Origin: Stutzerimonas stutzeri | GTDB taxonomy: Bacteria; Pseudomonadota; Gammaproteobacteria; Pseudomonadales; Pseudomonadaceae | Assembly (NCBI GenBank): GCA_002387205.1 | Contig: DGLA01000011.1 | Location: 121,782 to 185,781, forward strand | Length of the DNA: 64,000 bases | Direction: 5' to 3' | In this document: positions 51,462 to 59,941 of the stretch, piece after piece | Numbering within the stretch: the stretch's first letter is position 1 | How the letters are laid out: each line of letters begins with the position of its first letter | Notes under the pieces: model-generated | Database searches by the model: none | Told to the model about the DNA's origin: nothing | The model's input: the letters and a program-made list of their open reading frames with translations, nothing else | Translations under genes and position numbers: made by a program

Positions 51462-53738
51462 TTACAGGCTGGCGTACTTGCGACGCAGACGCTGGCGGAT
51501 CAGCTCGGCCAGTGTGTTCATCACAAAGGTGAACATCAGCAGCACCATCGCGGCGAGGAACAGCACGCGGTAATGGGTACTGCCCACCTCAGATTCGGGC
51601 ATTTCCACCGCCACGTTGGCCGCCAGGGTGCGCATGCCTTCGAAGATGTTGGCTTCCATGATCGGCGTATTGCCGGTGGCCATCAGCACGATCATGGTTT
51701 CGCCCACGGCGCGGCCCATGCCGATCATCAGCGCGGAGAAGATGCCCGGGCTGGCGGTCAGCAGCACTACGCGGGTCAGCGTCTGCCAGGGCGTCGCACC
51801 GAGGGCCAGGGAGCCTAGGGTCAGGCTGCGCGGCACACTGAACACCGCATCCTCGGCAATCGAGTAGATCGTCGGGATCACCGCGAAGCCCATGGCCAGA
51901 CCGATCACCAGGGCGTTGCGCTGGTCGAAGGGGATACCCATCTCGTTGGACAACCACAGGCGCATGTCGCCGCCGAAGAACCAGTTCTCCAGGTAACCAC
52001 TCACGGCCAGCGATCCCCAGCCCACAACCAGGATCACCGGGATCAGCAGCACGGCTTCCCAGCCATCCGGCACGCTCAGGCGGATGTTCTCCGGCAGTCG
52101 GCTCCAGCACCAGGCTGCCAGCAGGATGCCCAGCGGCATCAGTAACAGCAGGCTGAAGATGCCGGGCAGGTGGTTTTCCAGATAAGGCGCGAGGAACAGA
52201 CCGGCGAAGAAGCCGAGGATGACCGTTGGCAGCGCCTCCATCAGCTCGATCACTGGCTTGACCTTGCGGCGCAGCGCCGGGGCCATGAAATAGGCGGTGT
52301 AGAAGGCTGCACAGATGGCCAGCGGCGCGGCCAGCAGCATCGCGTAGAAGGCCGCCTTGAGGGTACCGAACGCCAGCGGCGAAAGGCTCAGCTTGGGCTC
52401 GAAATCACCGGTGGCCGACGTCGACTGCCAGACGTAGTCCGGCTCCGGATAACTCTCGTACCAGACCTTGCCCCACAGCGCATCCCAGGAAATCTCCGGG
52501 TGCGGGTTGTCGATCACAAAGCGCTGCAGCCCGTTGCCGGACTCCACCAGCAAACGTGTCGCGCGAGGCGACATGGCGGCGATCGCAGCACCCTCGGCGA
52601 CCTGCTCGGTGAGCAGCGTGCGATGGGCGGTGCTGTGGAAAATGCCCAGGGTTCCGTCGTTGTCCAGGGCGAGAAAGCCCTTGCGACGCTCTTCGGGAAG
52701 GATCTGGGTGATCGGCTGGTCGTCCAGTTGAAAGTTGCGCACATTCTTCAATTCGGACTGGCCGTCATTGCTGCGCACCATGAACCACTGACTGATGCCC
52801 CCGGTCGAATCGCCGACCATCAGCGAGATACCGCCCAACAGCGAAGCCACCGTGGTGATCTCGCCTTTGCCACTGAGCAGCTTGTAGCGACCGTTGAGTT
52901 GCTTGCGGCGAAGATCGAACACATCGACGCTGGCGCGTCCGCTCACGGCGAACAGCCACATGTGACGCGGATCGATGCGCAGCGCCTTGATGGGCTCGGA
53001 GAGCTGCGGCAGATCCATGCGCTCCTCTTCGAGGCTTTTCTCACCGGTCATCAGGTTTTCGGTGGCGGTAATCTTCAGGGCCTGGACAGCTCCGTCGGTT
53101 GCACCTGCGACCATCAGGGTGTCGCCGTTCAGGCTGACCGCTGCGTGGGCAATCGGCCGGCCCTGCGGGTCGAGCTGCAGCGGCTCCTGACCGAATGGGT
53201 AATCCAGTTGCGGAGTAATGGTCTTCTCGCCGCCTGGATAGCTGACCTTGTAGTTGTGCTCGACCACCAGCACCTGGCCGTTGTCCAGGCCCAGCACGAT
53301 CCGCCGGTTGCCGGGCACGTCCTGCCCGATCGAGACGATGCGGCTGCCGGCCGGAAGCGGCAGCTCGAGGGTGCGCAGGGATTCACCGGTCCGCAGCGTG
53401 AAGAAACGCACCATTCCATCGGCGCCCAGGCGCATCGCGACCTGGTTCTGTTCTTCCATCGCCAGCAACAGCGGCTCGCCGGCATCGGCCAGCCATGCCG
53501 GCTGCTGGACGTCCCGCGCGTCGAGCTCGGCGCCCTGGAACATGGGCGCAACGACCTGGGCAAGGTAGAAAAAGATCAGGCAGATCGCGCCCAGTACGGC
53601 GAGCCCGCCAATGGAGACGTACCAGCGCGCCAGGTTGTCTTTCAGCGCACGGATGCGGCGCTTGCGTTGCAGAGCCGGGGTATTGAAGTCCAGCCGTTGC
53701 ACATCGGAATTCGCGCTCATGGTCTCGATATCGTTCAT
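51462..53738 (-). CDS. pstC: Phosphate ABC transporter permease PstC, enlarged
   Basis: 758 residues, against about 320 in E. coli. Membrane segment about 38-62, then a beta-rich region about 75-430 with WD40/propeller-like repetition (VFDLRRKQLNGRYKLLSG, LALDNDGTLGIFHS), then the permease part with LALGATPWQTLTR near the end. The ATG MNDIETMSAN was chosen. It has its own Pho-box-like site upstream. The extra domain faces the periplasm by topology. Confidence 0.93.
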   Translation of the reverse strand: MNDIETMSANSDVQRLDFNTPALQRKRRIRALKDNLARWYVSIGGLAVLGAICLIFFYLAQVVAPMFQGAELDARDVQQPAWLADAGEPLLLAMEEQNQVAMRLGADGMVRFFTLRTGESLRTLELPLPAGSRIVSIGQDVPGNRRIVLGLDNGQVLVVEHNYKVSYPGGEKTITPQLDYPFGQEPLQLDPQGRPIAHAAVSLNGDTLMVAGATDGAVQALKITATENLMTGEKSLEEERMDLPQLSEPIKALRIDPRHMWLFAVSGRASVDVFDLRRKQLNGRYKLLSGKGEITTVASLLGGISLMVGDSTGGISQWFMVRSNDGQSELKNVRNFQLDDQPITQILPEERRKGFLALDNDGTLGIFHSTAHRTLLTEQVAEGAAIAAMSPRATRLLVESGNGLQRFVIDNPHPEISWDALWGKVWYESYPEPDYVWQSTSATGDFEPKLSLSPLAFGTLKAAFYAMLLAAPLAICAAFYTAYFMAPALRRKVKPVIELMEALPTVILGFFAGLFLAPYLENHLPGIFSLLLLMPLGILLAAWCWSRLPENIRLSVPDGWEAVLLIPVILVVGWGSLAVSGYLENWFFGGDMRLWLSNEMGIPFDQRNALVIGLAMGFAVIPTIYSIAEDAVFSVPRSLTLGSLALGATPWQTLTRVVLLTASPGIFSALMIGMGRAVGETMIVLMATGNTPIMEANIFEGMRTLAANVAVEMPESEVGSTHYRVLFLAAMVLLMFTFVMNTLAELIRQRLRRKYASL

Positions 53739-53842
53739 GCGAAGGTTCCTGGCCACTCAGGCCGCTAAAACTGCTGCGCCGCTCTGGCGCGAGTCGTTTC
53801 CAGGCTTGGTGGCCGGTCGGGCGCCTAATTTAATGCAGCTGT

Positions 53843-53860
53843 GTGACAGAAAAATTACAG
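53843..53860 (-). promoter_or_regulatory. Pho box before pstC
   Basis: On the minus strand CTGTAAT-TTTT-CTGTCAC, two CTGTCAT-like repeats (6 of 7 each) with the canonical 4-base spacing. A TTAAAT-type -10 follows about 10 bases on. Suggests PhoB activation of pstC separate from pstS. Confidence 0.7.
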
Positions 53861-53920
53861 CAAGGTGACGCGACGACGCCCACCAGCGCGCATGGCGTGG
53901 CGGGCGTCTGTCTCAGGCTA

Positions 53921-53952
53921 GCCGCGAGCGCGGCAGACCTGGCGTCAGGTCT
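53921..53952 (-). other. Two hairpins at the 3' end of pstS
   Basis: AGACCTG/CAGGTCT (53935-53952, 4-base loop, reaching the pstS stop codon) and GCCGCG/CGCGGC (53921-53934). No T-run follows. They could protect pstS mRNA or damp read-through into pstC, as seen between binding-protein and permease genes of other transporters. Confidence 0.5.
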
Positions 53953-54923
53953 TAGTTCTGCAGACCCAGATCATTCAGCGTCTTGTCGACGACTTTCTTC
54001 GGCAGCGGGATGTAGCCATCCTTGACGACCACTTCCTGACCCTGCTTCGACAGCACAAGCTTCAGGAACTCGGCGTCGATCGGGCTCAGCGGCTTGTTTG
54101 GCGCCTTGTTGACGTAGACGTAGAAGAAGCGAGCCAGCGGGAACTTGCCAGCCAGTGCGTTCTCTTCGTTGGCTTCAAAGGCTTCGCCGCCCTTGGACAG
54201 GGGCACAGCGCGAACGCTGGAAGTCTTGTAGCCGATACCCGAGTAGCCAATGGCGTTCAGGGTGCTGGAGATCGACTGCACCACCGAGGCCGAACCCGGC
54301 TGCTCGTTCACGTTAGGCTTGAAGTCGCCCTTGCACAGCGCTTCTTCCTTGAAGTAGCCGTAGGTGCCGGATACCGAGTTGCGACCGAACAGCTGGATCG
54401 GCTTGCTTGCCCATTCGCCGGTCAGACCCACGTCACCCCAGGTCTTGATGTCCTGCTCGCCACCGCACAGGCGGGTGCTGGAGAAGATGGCGTCGACCTG
54501 CTCGATGTCCAGGCTCTTGATCGGGTTGTCCTTGTGGACGAACACGGCCAGGGCGTCGATGGCGACCGGTACGGCAGTCGGCTTGTAGCCGTACTTCTCT
54601 TCGAAGGCCTGGATTTCGTTGTCCTTCATCGGACGGCTCATCGGGCCGAGGTTGGCAGTGCCTTCGGTCAGCGCTGGCGGTGCAGTGGAGGAGCCGGCGG
54701 CCTGAATCTGGATGTTGACGTTCGGGTAGGCACGCTTGAAGTCTTCAGCCCACAGGGTCATCAGGTTGGCCAGGGAGTCGGAACCGACGCTGGACAGGTT
54801 GCCGGATACGCCGGAGGTCTTCTCATAGGTCGGCAGTGCTGGATCAACCGCGGCCACTGCGTTGGCAGCGCCTACACCAGCGGCAACGAAGGTCAAGGCC
54901 GCCATCAAACGATTCAGTTTCAT
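53952..54923 (-). CDS. pstS: Periplasmic phosphate-binding protein PstS
   Basis: 323 residues. Signal peptide about 1-24 (cleavage after AVAA). Phosphate-contacting segments SSVGSDSLANLM, AAGSSTAPPAL and RNSVSGTYGYFKE are visible. It captures phosphate for PstCAB. First gene of the pst unit, with a Pho box upstream. Confidence 0.97.
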   Translation of the reverse strand: MKLNRLMAALTFVAAGVGAANAVAAVDPALPTYEKTSGVSGNLSSVGSDSLANLMTLWAEDFKRAYPNVNIQIQAAGSSTAPPALTEGTANLGPMSRPMKDNEIQAFEEKYGYKPTAVPVAIDALAVFVHKDNPIKSLDIEQVDAIFSSTRLCGGEQDIKTWGDVGLTGEWASKPIQLFGRNSVSGTYGYFKEEALCKGDFKPNVNEQPGSASVVQSISSTLNAIGYSGIGYKTSSVRAVPLSKGGEAFEANEENALAGKFPLARFFYVYVNKAPNKPLSPIDAEFLKLVLSKQGQEVVVKDGYIPLPKKVVDKTLNDLGLQN

Positions 54924-55003
54924 TCCATGCTCCTAGCAGGGTGTTCAGTGTTTGGAACGGGGGCCATTGTCTGCAGGCCGTGTGAACACTCTATGAATGG
55001 AAT

Positions 55004-55021
55004 ATGACAATCTGGTGACGG
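55004..55021 (-). promoter_or_regulatory. Pho box before pstS
   Basis: On the minus strand CCGTCAC-CAGA-TTGTCAT, the 7-4-7 layout of PhoB sites (5 of 7 and 6 of 7 matches), 80 bases before the pstS ATG. Confidence 0.7.
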
Positions 55022-55067
55022 CATTGAACTTTCGGTCACCTCTGTCGCTGCCGCCGCCTACAGCCGC

Positions 55068-55101
55068 TATACTCGCCCGGCCCGCACTACCGCGGGCCTT
55101 T
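55068..55101 (+). promoter_or_regulatory. -10 element and leader hairpin before the thioesterase gene
   Basis: TATACT (55068-55073) followed by GGCCCGC/GCGGGCC (55079-55098, loop ACTACC) and TTT. The hairpin would be at the very 5' end of the transcript; with only three T's it may stabilise the leader rather than stop transcription. No good -35 is seen. Confidence 0.4.
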
Positions 55102-55135
55102 CGCGCCAGAACAACAAACGCGCCGCGAGTCGACG

Positions 55136-55537
55136 ATGAAAGAATACGAACAGGAAGATCCGATCCCCCAGGGCGACCTGGCCTTGCAACTGACCGCTCT
55201 GCCCCGTGAAACCAATGGTTTCGGCGATATCTACGGAGGCTGGCTGGTCTCGCAAATGGATCTGGCCGGAACCGCCATGGCCAGCCGCGTCGCTGCCGGG
55301 CGCGTGGCCACGGTCTCCATCGACCGCATGGCTTTCATGGTGCCGGTGGCAGTTGGCGCGCAGCTGTCTTTCTACACCCAGACGCTGGATGTCGGGCGCA
55401 GCTCGATCCGCATGCTGGTGGAAGTCTGGAGCGATGACCCGCTGTCCAGCGAATGGCGCAAGGTCACCGAGGCGGTATTTGTCTTCGTCGCCATCGACGG
55501 CAGCGGGCGCACCCGCCCGGTCACCCCCCGCCGCTGA
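55136..55537 (+). CDS. YciA-type acyl-CoA thioesterase
   Basis: 133 residues, single hotdog domain. NGFGDIYGGWLVSQMDLAG carries the active-site Asp and helix; RVATVSIDRMAFMVPV and the GAQLSFYTQTLDVGRSS strand follow. It hydrolyses acyl-CoAs; E. coli YciA is broad-range. Divergent from pstS. Confidence 0.92.
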   Translation: MKEYEQEDPIPQGDLALQLTALPRETNGFGDIYGGWLVSQMDLAGTAMASRVAAGRVATVSIDRMAFMVPVAVGAQLSFYTQTLDVGRSSIRMLVEVWSDDPLSSEWRKVTEAVFVFVAIDGSGRTRPVTPRR

Positions 55538-55542
55538 TCGAA

Positions 55543-55574
55543 CGGTCCGGCGATCCGGCGGTCCGGCGGCCTGG
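55543..55574. repeat. Four tandem 8-base units
   Basis: CGGTCCGG, CGATCCGG, CGGTCCGG, CGGCCTGG directly after the thioesterase stop and before the 3' end of the convergent cyclase gene. Short and GC-rich. Confidence 0.6.
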
Positions 55575-55576
55575 CG

Positions 55577-56758
55577 TCAGCCCATCACGTAGCGATTCTT
55601 GCCGGCCTGCTTGGCCTGGTACAGCGCCGCATCGGCGGCCTGGTAGAGCTGCTCGGCATTCTGGCCAGGCTGCCACAGCGCAATCCCGACACTGGTGGTC
55701 ACCAAAGCGCCCTGCACCGGTGCAGGATGCGGCACGGCCCGCTCGGCCAATGCGCAGAGAATCTGTCCGGCGATGGCCTGCGCCGACCTGGCATCACAGT
55801 CGAGCAACAGCAAGGCAAACTCCTCACCCCCCACCCGTGCCGCCAGATCCATCGGCCGCCTCGAAAACCGCCCGAGCAGCTCTCCGAACATCCGGATCAG
55901 CGCATCACCGGCCGGATGACCAAGGCTGTCGTTGTAAGCCTTGAAGTTGTCCAGATCGAGCAGTAGCAGCGCCACCGGCTGCCGATCGCGGCGTGCCTGC
56001 AACAGCGTCCTCGTCAGCGCGGTGTCGAAGCTGCGGCGGTTGGCCAGCCCGGTCAATGAGTCGTGTTGCGCCACCCAGCCAAGCAGCTGGCGCACCAGGA
56101 ACTGCTCACGCTGGGAATATTCGTGGATGTAGCGGCTCACTGCGCCAATGAACAGCAGCAACAGGTAATAGCTGACGGAAATCCAGTGCACCTGCATATC
56201 GTCTGAAGGCAGTACAACTGTGGCAATGAGGATATCGAAAAGAACGATGGCAACCGCGCTGGCCAGTGCGCGCCAGAAGGTGATACCAAGAAAGAAGAAC
56301 GAGCAGACGATCAGCAATCCCGCGCCATAGCGGAACGCCAGCTCCGGCTGGACGAGCTCGTAGTGAATGTCGATGCGCGACGCGACCACGCCCACCAGTA
56401 CTAGCAACAGGGGAAACAGGCGGTTGGCGATCAGCCGGACCCGTTTGTGGAAGATCGTCATGAAAAGGATCGCGATGCCGGGGACCATCTGCAGCAAGCG
56501 CAACAAGGTCAGCTCCCTCAGCCAGCCCGGGTCCGAGTGGGCGAACAGCTTTCGCTCGACATACAGGTAACCGCCGACCACCAGCAACAGCAGACAGGCA
56601 CCAAGCACCTGAGCCAGACGCGCCTGATAATCCAGATAGCGGCGAAACTCGCGTTCCAGCTCAGGCGCAAAGAGCAGATGACGGAAGCCTCCGAGCAGCT
56701 GCCTGCCGTAGGGCGTATCCCGAAAATCTTCGGCAGACTGGAGTTCAAGGGTTTGCAT
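55577..56758 (-). CDS. Membrane diguanylate cyclase (GGDEF)
   Basis: 393 residues. Six membrane segments in the first 210 residues (about 50-66, 86-103, 113-128, 143-160, 165-184, 195-209), then a GGDEF domain with active site GGEEF at 310-314 and a product-inhibition site RPMD at 301-304, five residues before it as usual. So an active, feedback-inhibited c-di-GMP synthase is predicted. The sensor part matches no domain I can name. Convergent with the thioesterase gene. Confidence 0.92.
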   Translation of the reverse strand: MQTLELQSAEDFRDTPYGRQLLGGFRHLLFAPELEREFRRYLDYQARLAQVLGACLLLLVVGGYLYVERKLFAHSDPGWLRELTLLRLLQMVPGIAILFMTIFHKRVRLIANRLFPLLLVLVGVVASRIDIHYELVQPELAFRYGAGLLIVCSFFFLGITFWRALASAVAIVLFDILIATVVLPSDDMQVHWISVSYYLLLLFIGAVSRYIHEYSQREQFLVRQLLGWVAQHDSLTGLANRRSFDTALTRTLLQARRDRQPVALLLLDLDNFKAYNDSLGHPAGDALIRMFGELLGRFSRRPMDLAARVGGEEFALLLLDCDARSAQAIAGQILCALAERAVPHPAPVQGALVTTSVGIALWQPGQNAEQLYQAADAALYQAKQAGKNRYVMG

Positions 56759-56909
56759 CGACGCGGCTCGTAAACTGGCGTGACGATGATATCACTTAGA
56801 CATCACACCGGTTGATTTCCCGATGAACGCGTGGCAGTGCGTGCTCCGCTGAAAGCCTGCCAGGTTGCGGCGCCCCGCGGCAGGCGCCACTATCTATCAA
56901 CCTACGCTG

Positions 56910-57830
56910 ATGGATGTATCCGTGACCGCCCTTCTGCTTGCTCTCTGGCCTCTCTTCGCCCTGATCATTGCCGGATATTTCCTGCGCCTGCGCGAATTCC
57001 CAAGCGAAGCCTTCTGGCCCGGTGCCGAGCGGATCAACTACTTCGTCCTCTTCCCGGCGCTATTGTTCAGCAGCCTCGCAACCGCACCGCTGGACAACCC
57101 GGCCCTGCCTCGTCTGGCCGCGGCGGTCATGCTGGGTCTAGGCGCGGCCTGGCTTGTTCTGCTGGCCATGAAACGAGTGCGAGGCTGGCCGGCTGCACGT
57201 TTCGGCGCGTTTGCCCAGGGCGGGCTGCGCTTCAATACATACCTTGGGCTGGCCGCAGTGGGCAGCCTGTTCGGCAAGGAGGGTCTGGCGCTGGCGGCCT
57301 TGATGCTGGCGCTCATGGTGCCCACGGTGAACGTGATGTCGGTCTGGGCGCTAACGGCCGAGCGCGGCGTCAGCCTACGTGGCTTACTGCTGCCAATCGC
57401 CAGGAATCCTTTGATCCTCGCCTGCCTGGCCGGCGCACTAGTCAACTTCTCCGGACTGGGATTGCCCGGTGGTACCGATCGGCTGCTCAGCCTGCTCGCA
57501 GCGGCGAGCCTGCCCTTGGGTTTGCTGTGTGTCGGTGCCGCATTGAAACCACGTGAGCTCGGCGGTGAAATCCCCGCGCTCGGCTGGAACAGCGCCCTGC
57601 GCCTGCTGGCGGTTCCGCTGCTCGCCTACGGCGTTGCCCGCCTGCTGCACCTGCCAGCGATGGAATCAACCATCATCGTGCTGTTCTTCGCCCTGCCCAC
57701 CGCTCCCACCGCCTATGTGCTGACCCGCCAGCTCGGCGGCGACAGCCACCTCATGGCCGGCATCATCACCCTGCAGACACTGCTCGCCGCCGCCAGCCTG
57801 CCGCTGATACTGATGCTGCTAAACGGCTGA
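56910..57830 (+). CDS. AEC family transporter (auxin efflux carrier-like)
   Basis: 306 residues with about ten membrane segments in two five-helix halves; LLLALWPLFALIIAGYFLR at the N-terminus, FVLFPALLFSSLA and the C-terminal ALPTAPTAYVLTRQLGGD are family landmarks. Exports or exchanges organic anions in many bacteria; substrate unknown here. Start MDVSVTALLL chosen over an ATG 45 bases upstream. Confidence 0.9.
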   Translation: MDVSVTALLLALWPLFALIIAGYFLRLREFPSEAFWPGAERINYFVLFPALLFSSLATAPLDNPALPRLAAAVMLGLGAAWLVLLAMKRVRGWPAARFGAFAQGGLRFNTYLGLAAVGSLFGKEGLALAALMLALMVPTVNVMSVWALTAERGVSLRGLLLPIARNPLILACLAGALVNFSGLGLPGGTDRLLSLLAAASLPLGLLCVGAALKPRELGGEIPALGWNSALRLLAVPLLAYGVARLLHLPAMESTIIVLFFALPTAPTAYVLTRQLGGDSHLMAGIITLQTLLAAASLPLILMLLNG

Positions 57831-58066
57831 AGCCGTCGCACGGCTGCGACAAACCACACAGCCTTGCCCAGCCCCGAGTCGGCGTTAGCGCCATGCTGAT
57901 CGGGCAAACGCGCATCCAGGGCGATGCCGCGTCGATCGCTAAGCAAAACGGCGAAGCCCGCCGGGTAAGCCCGGCGACAAAGGCGGCGAGCTCGGTCGGC
58001 CACGATGCAGGCGCCGTCTTGGCACGCATCAGATCAGCAGGTGTAGAACAATCCTGGGTTGGCCTG

Positions 58067-59941
58067 CTAGAACAGACTGAGCTGATCCCCCGGCGGCTCC
58101 GCTATTGGCCGTGGCACCGACGAATCGTGGGCGGTCGCGGCCTCGCCGGCCGGTTTCGGCGCTACGCTCAGTTGCTCAGCCAGTCCGGCCGCCCGTTCGG
58201 CACGGGTGCTTACCGCCTCGGCCAGGCGCGCCGGCAACGCCCAGATCTCTACCTTGCGCTTGGCGCGGGTAATGCCGGTGTAGAACAGCGATCGAGTCAG
58301 CAGCGGGCTGGGCTGATCGGGCAACGCCAGCAGCACTTCGGCGAATTCCGAGCCCTGGCTCTTGTGCACCGTCATGGCAAAGGCGCTGTCGTGGCTCGGC
58401 AGCCGTGCCGGCGCGAAGCCGCGATAGGCCTCGTCGCCCTCGAAGAACACCCGCAGGCCCTGCTCGGTTTTCAGACACAGGCCGATATCGCCGTTGAACA
58501 GGCCCAGCGCGTAGTCGTTCTGCCGGACCATCACCGCGCGGCCGGGATACCAGCGTTCGCGGGCCGGCACGCCGAGGCGGCGTTTGAAGCGCGCTTCCAG
58601 CGCCTCGTTGATGCCAGTGACGCCAAAGACGCCTTCGCGTTGGGCGGTCAGTGCGCGGAAGCCGTTGAAGGCTTCGAACGCGGCGGATGGATCGGCCTGC
58701 CGTGCGGCCTGCAGATAAGGTGCGTAGCCCTGTTCCAGTCGCTCGATCAGCGTCGTAGGGCTGGGTGCTGCGTTCCAGGCCAGATCCGAGCGACCTTCCC
58801 CCAGCAGCGCGACCGTGCCCCTGGCATCGCCTCCATTGATCCGCCGCGCCAGCTCGCCGATGCCGCTGTCGCCGGCAAAGCGGTGGCTGTGGGTCAGGAG
58901 CACGACCGCATCGCCCAGGCGCGAGCGCGGGGTTTCGACCGCTACGTTCTGTCCGGTAATGCGTTGCAGATCGGCCGCCGCCTGGCTATCGAAGCCACGC
59001 CCTTCACAGAGTTCGGCAAATACCGCGCCGGCCTCCACGGCAGCCAGCTGATCCTTGTCGCCGAGCAGGATCAGGCGCGCCTTTGGCGGCAACGCGGCGA
59101 CCAGCTTGGCCATCAGCGCCAGGTCGACCATGGACGCCTCGTCCACCACCAGCACGTCCAACGCCAGCGGATTGGCCGCATCGTGGCGCACCTTGGGGCT
59201 GTCGCCGCGGCTGCCGAGCAGGCGGTGCAGGGTCCGCGCCTCGTCCGGCAGGGCCTCCTTCACCGCATCGCTGACCGGCAGCTCGGCCTTGGCGTTGCGG
59301 ATTGCCTCGGCCATGCGCGCCGCGGCCTTGCCGGTGGGTGCGGCGAGGCCGATGGCCAGGCGCTCGCCGCCGGGCTGTTCCAGCAGCGCTGCGAGTAAAC
59401 GGACAACGGTAGTGGTCTTGCCGGTACCGGGACCACCGGAAATCACCGCCAGGCGCCGGCGTACCGCCTGCGCGGCGGCCAGGCGTTGCCAGTCGGGGCT
59501 TTGCTGGTTGAAGGCGAACAGCCGCGCCAGACTGTTGGCGAGCCGCGCTTCGTCCACCTCGGGCGCATCGCCGGCACGGGCCAGCAGCTGTTCGGCCAGC
59601 TGCTGCTCGTAGGCTTGGTAACGGGCCAGGTAGAGCCGGTTGCCGACCAGGGTCAGCGGCGCGTAGTCGCCTGGCGCACCGACCAGCGAGGAGGCTTCGA
59701 GCTGAGCGCGCCAGACGGACAGAGCCGGCACGCTGAGATCGACCTCGGGCCAGGGCCGCCTGCCGGCCTGTCGCTCCAGCGGCAGACAGACATCGCCGGC
59801 CGACAGCGCCTCGCAGCACAGCGCCGCCGCGACCAGAACCGGCTCGGACACATCTGGCTCGAGCCGTTGCAGGCTGGCCATGAAAGCACGCTCCAGCGGG
59901 CCGAAGGGTAGCTTTGCGAGCTCCACTAGATCCATGTGCAT
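58067..59941 (-). CDS. recD: Exodeoxyribonuclease V alpha subunit RecD
   Basis: 624 residues. Helicase superfamily 1: Walker A GGPGTGKTTT near 169-178, VVDEASMVDL, LLGDKDQLAAVEAG, and C-terminal TVHKSQGSEF and YTGITRAK. 5'-3' motor of RecBCD. The ATG overlaps the recB stop (TGATG); a GTG three bases earlier is possible. The 236 bases beyond its stop, up to the AEC gene, hold no gene I recognise. Confidence 0.96.
   Translation of the reverse strand: MHMDLVELAKLPFGPLERAFMASLQRLEPDVSEPVLVAAALCCEALSAGDVCLPLERQAGRRPWPEVDLSVPALSVWRAQLEASSLVGAPGDYAPLTLVGNRLYLARYQAYEQQLAEQLLARAGDAPEVDEARLANSLARLFAFNQQSPDWQRLAAAQAVRRRLAVISGGPGTGKTTTVVRLLAALLEQPGGERLAIGLAAPTGKAAARMAEAIRNAKAELPVSDAVKEALPDEARTLHRLLGSRGDSPKVRHDAANPLALDVLVVDEASMVDLALMAKLVAALPPKARLILLGDKDQLAAVEAGAVFAELCEGRGFDSQAAADLQRITGQNVAVETPRSRLGDAVVLLTHSHRFAGDSGIGELARRINGGDARGTVALLGEGRSDLAWNAAPSPTTLIERLEQGYAPYLQAARQADPSAAFEAFNGFRALTAQREGVFGVTGINEALEARFKRRLGVPARERWYPGRAVMVRQNDYALGLFNGDIGLCLKTEQGLRVFFEGDEAYRGFAPARLPSHDSAFAMTVHKSQGSEFAEVLLALPDQPSPLLTRSLFYTGITRAKRKVEIWALPARLAEAVSTRAERAAGLAEQLSVAPKPAGEAATAHDSSVPRPIAEPPGDQLSLF

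Noticed and set aside
57766..58029. 87-codon minus-strand frame between the AEC and recD genes
   Set aside because: Overlaps the AEC gene, no ribosome site and no recognisable domain.
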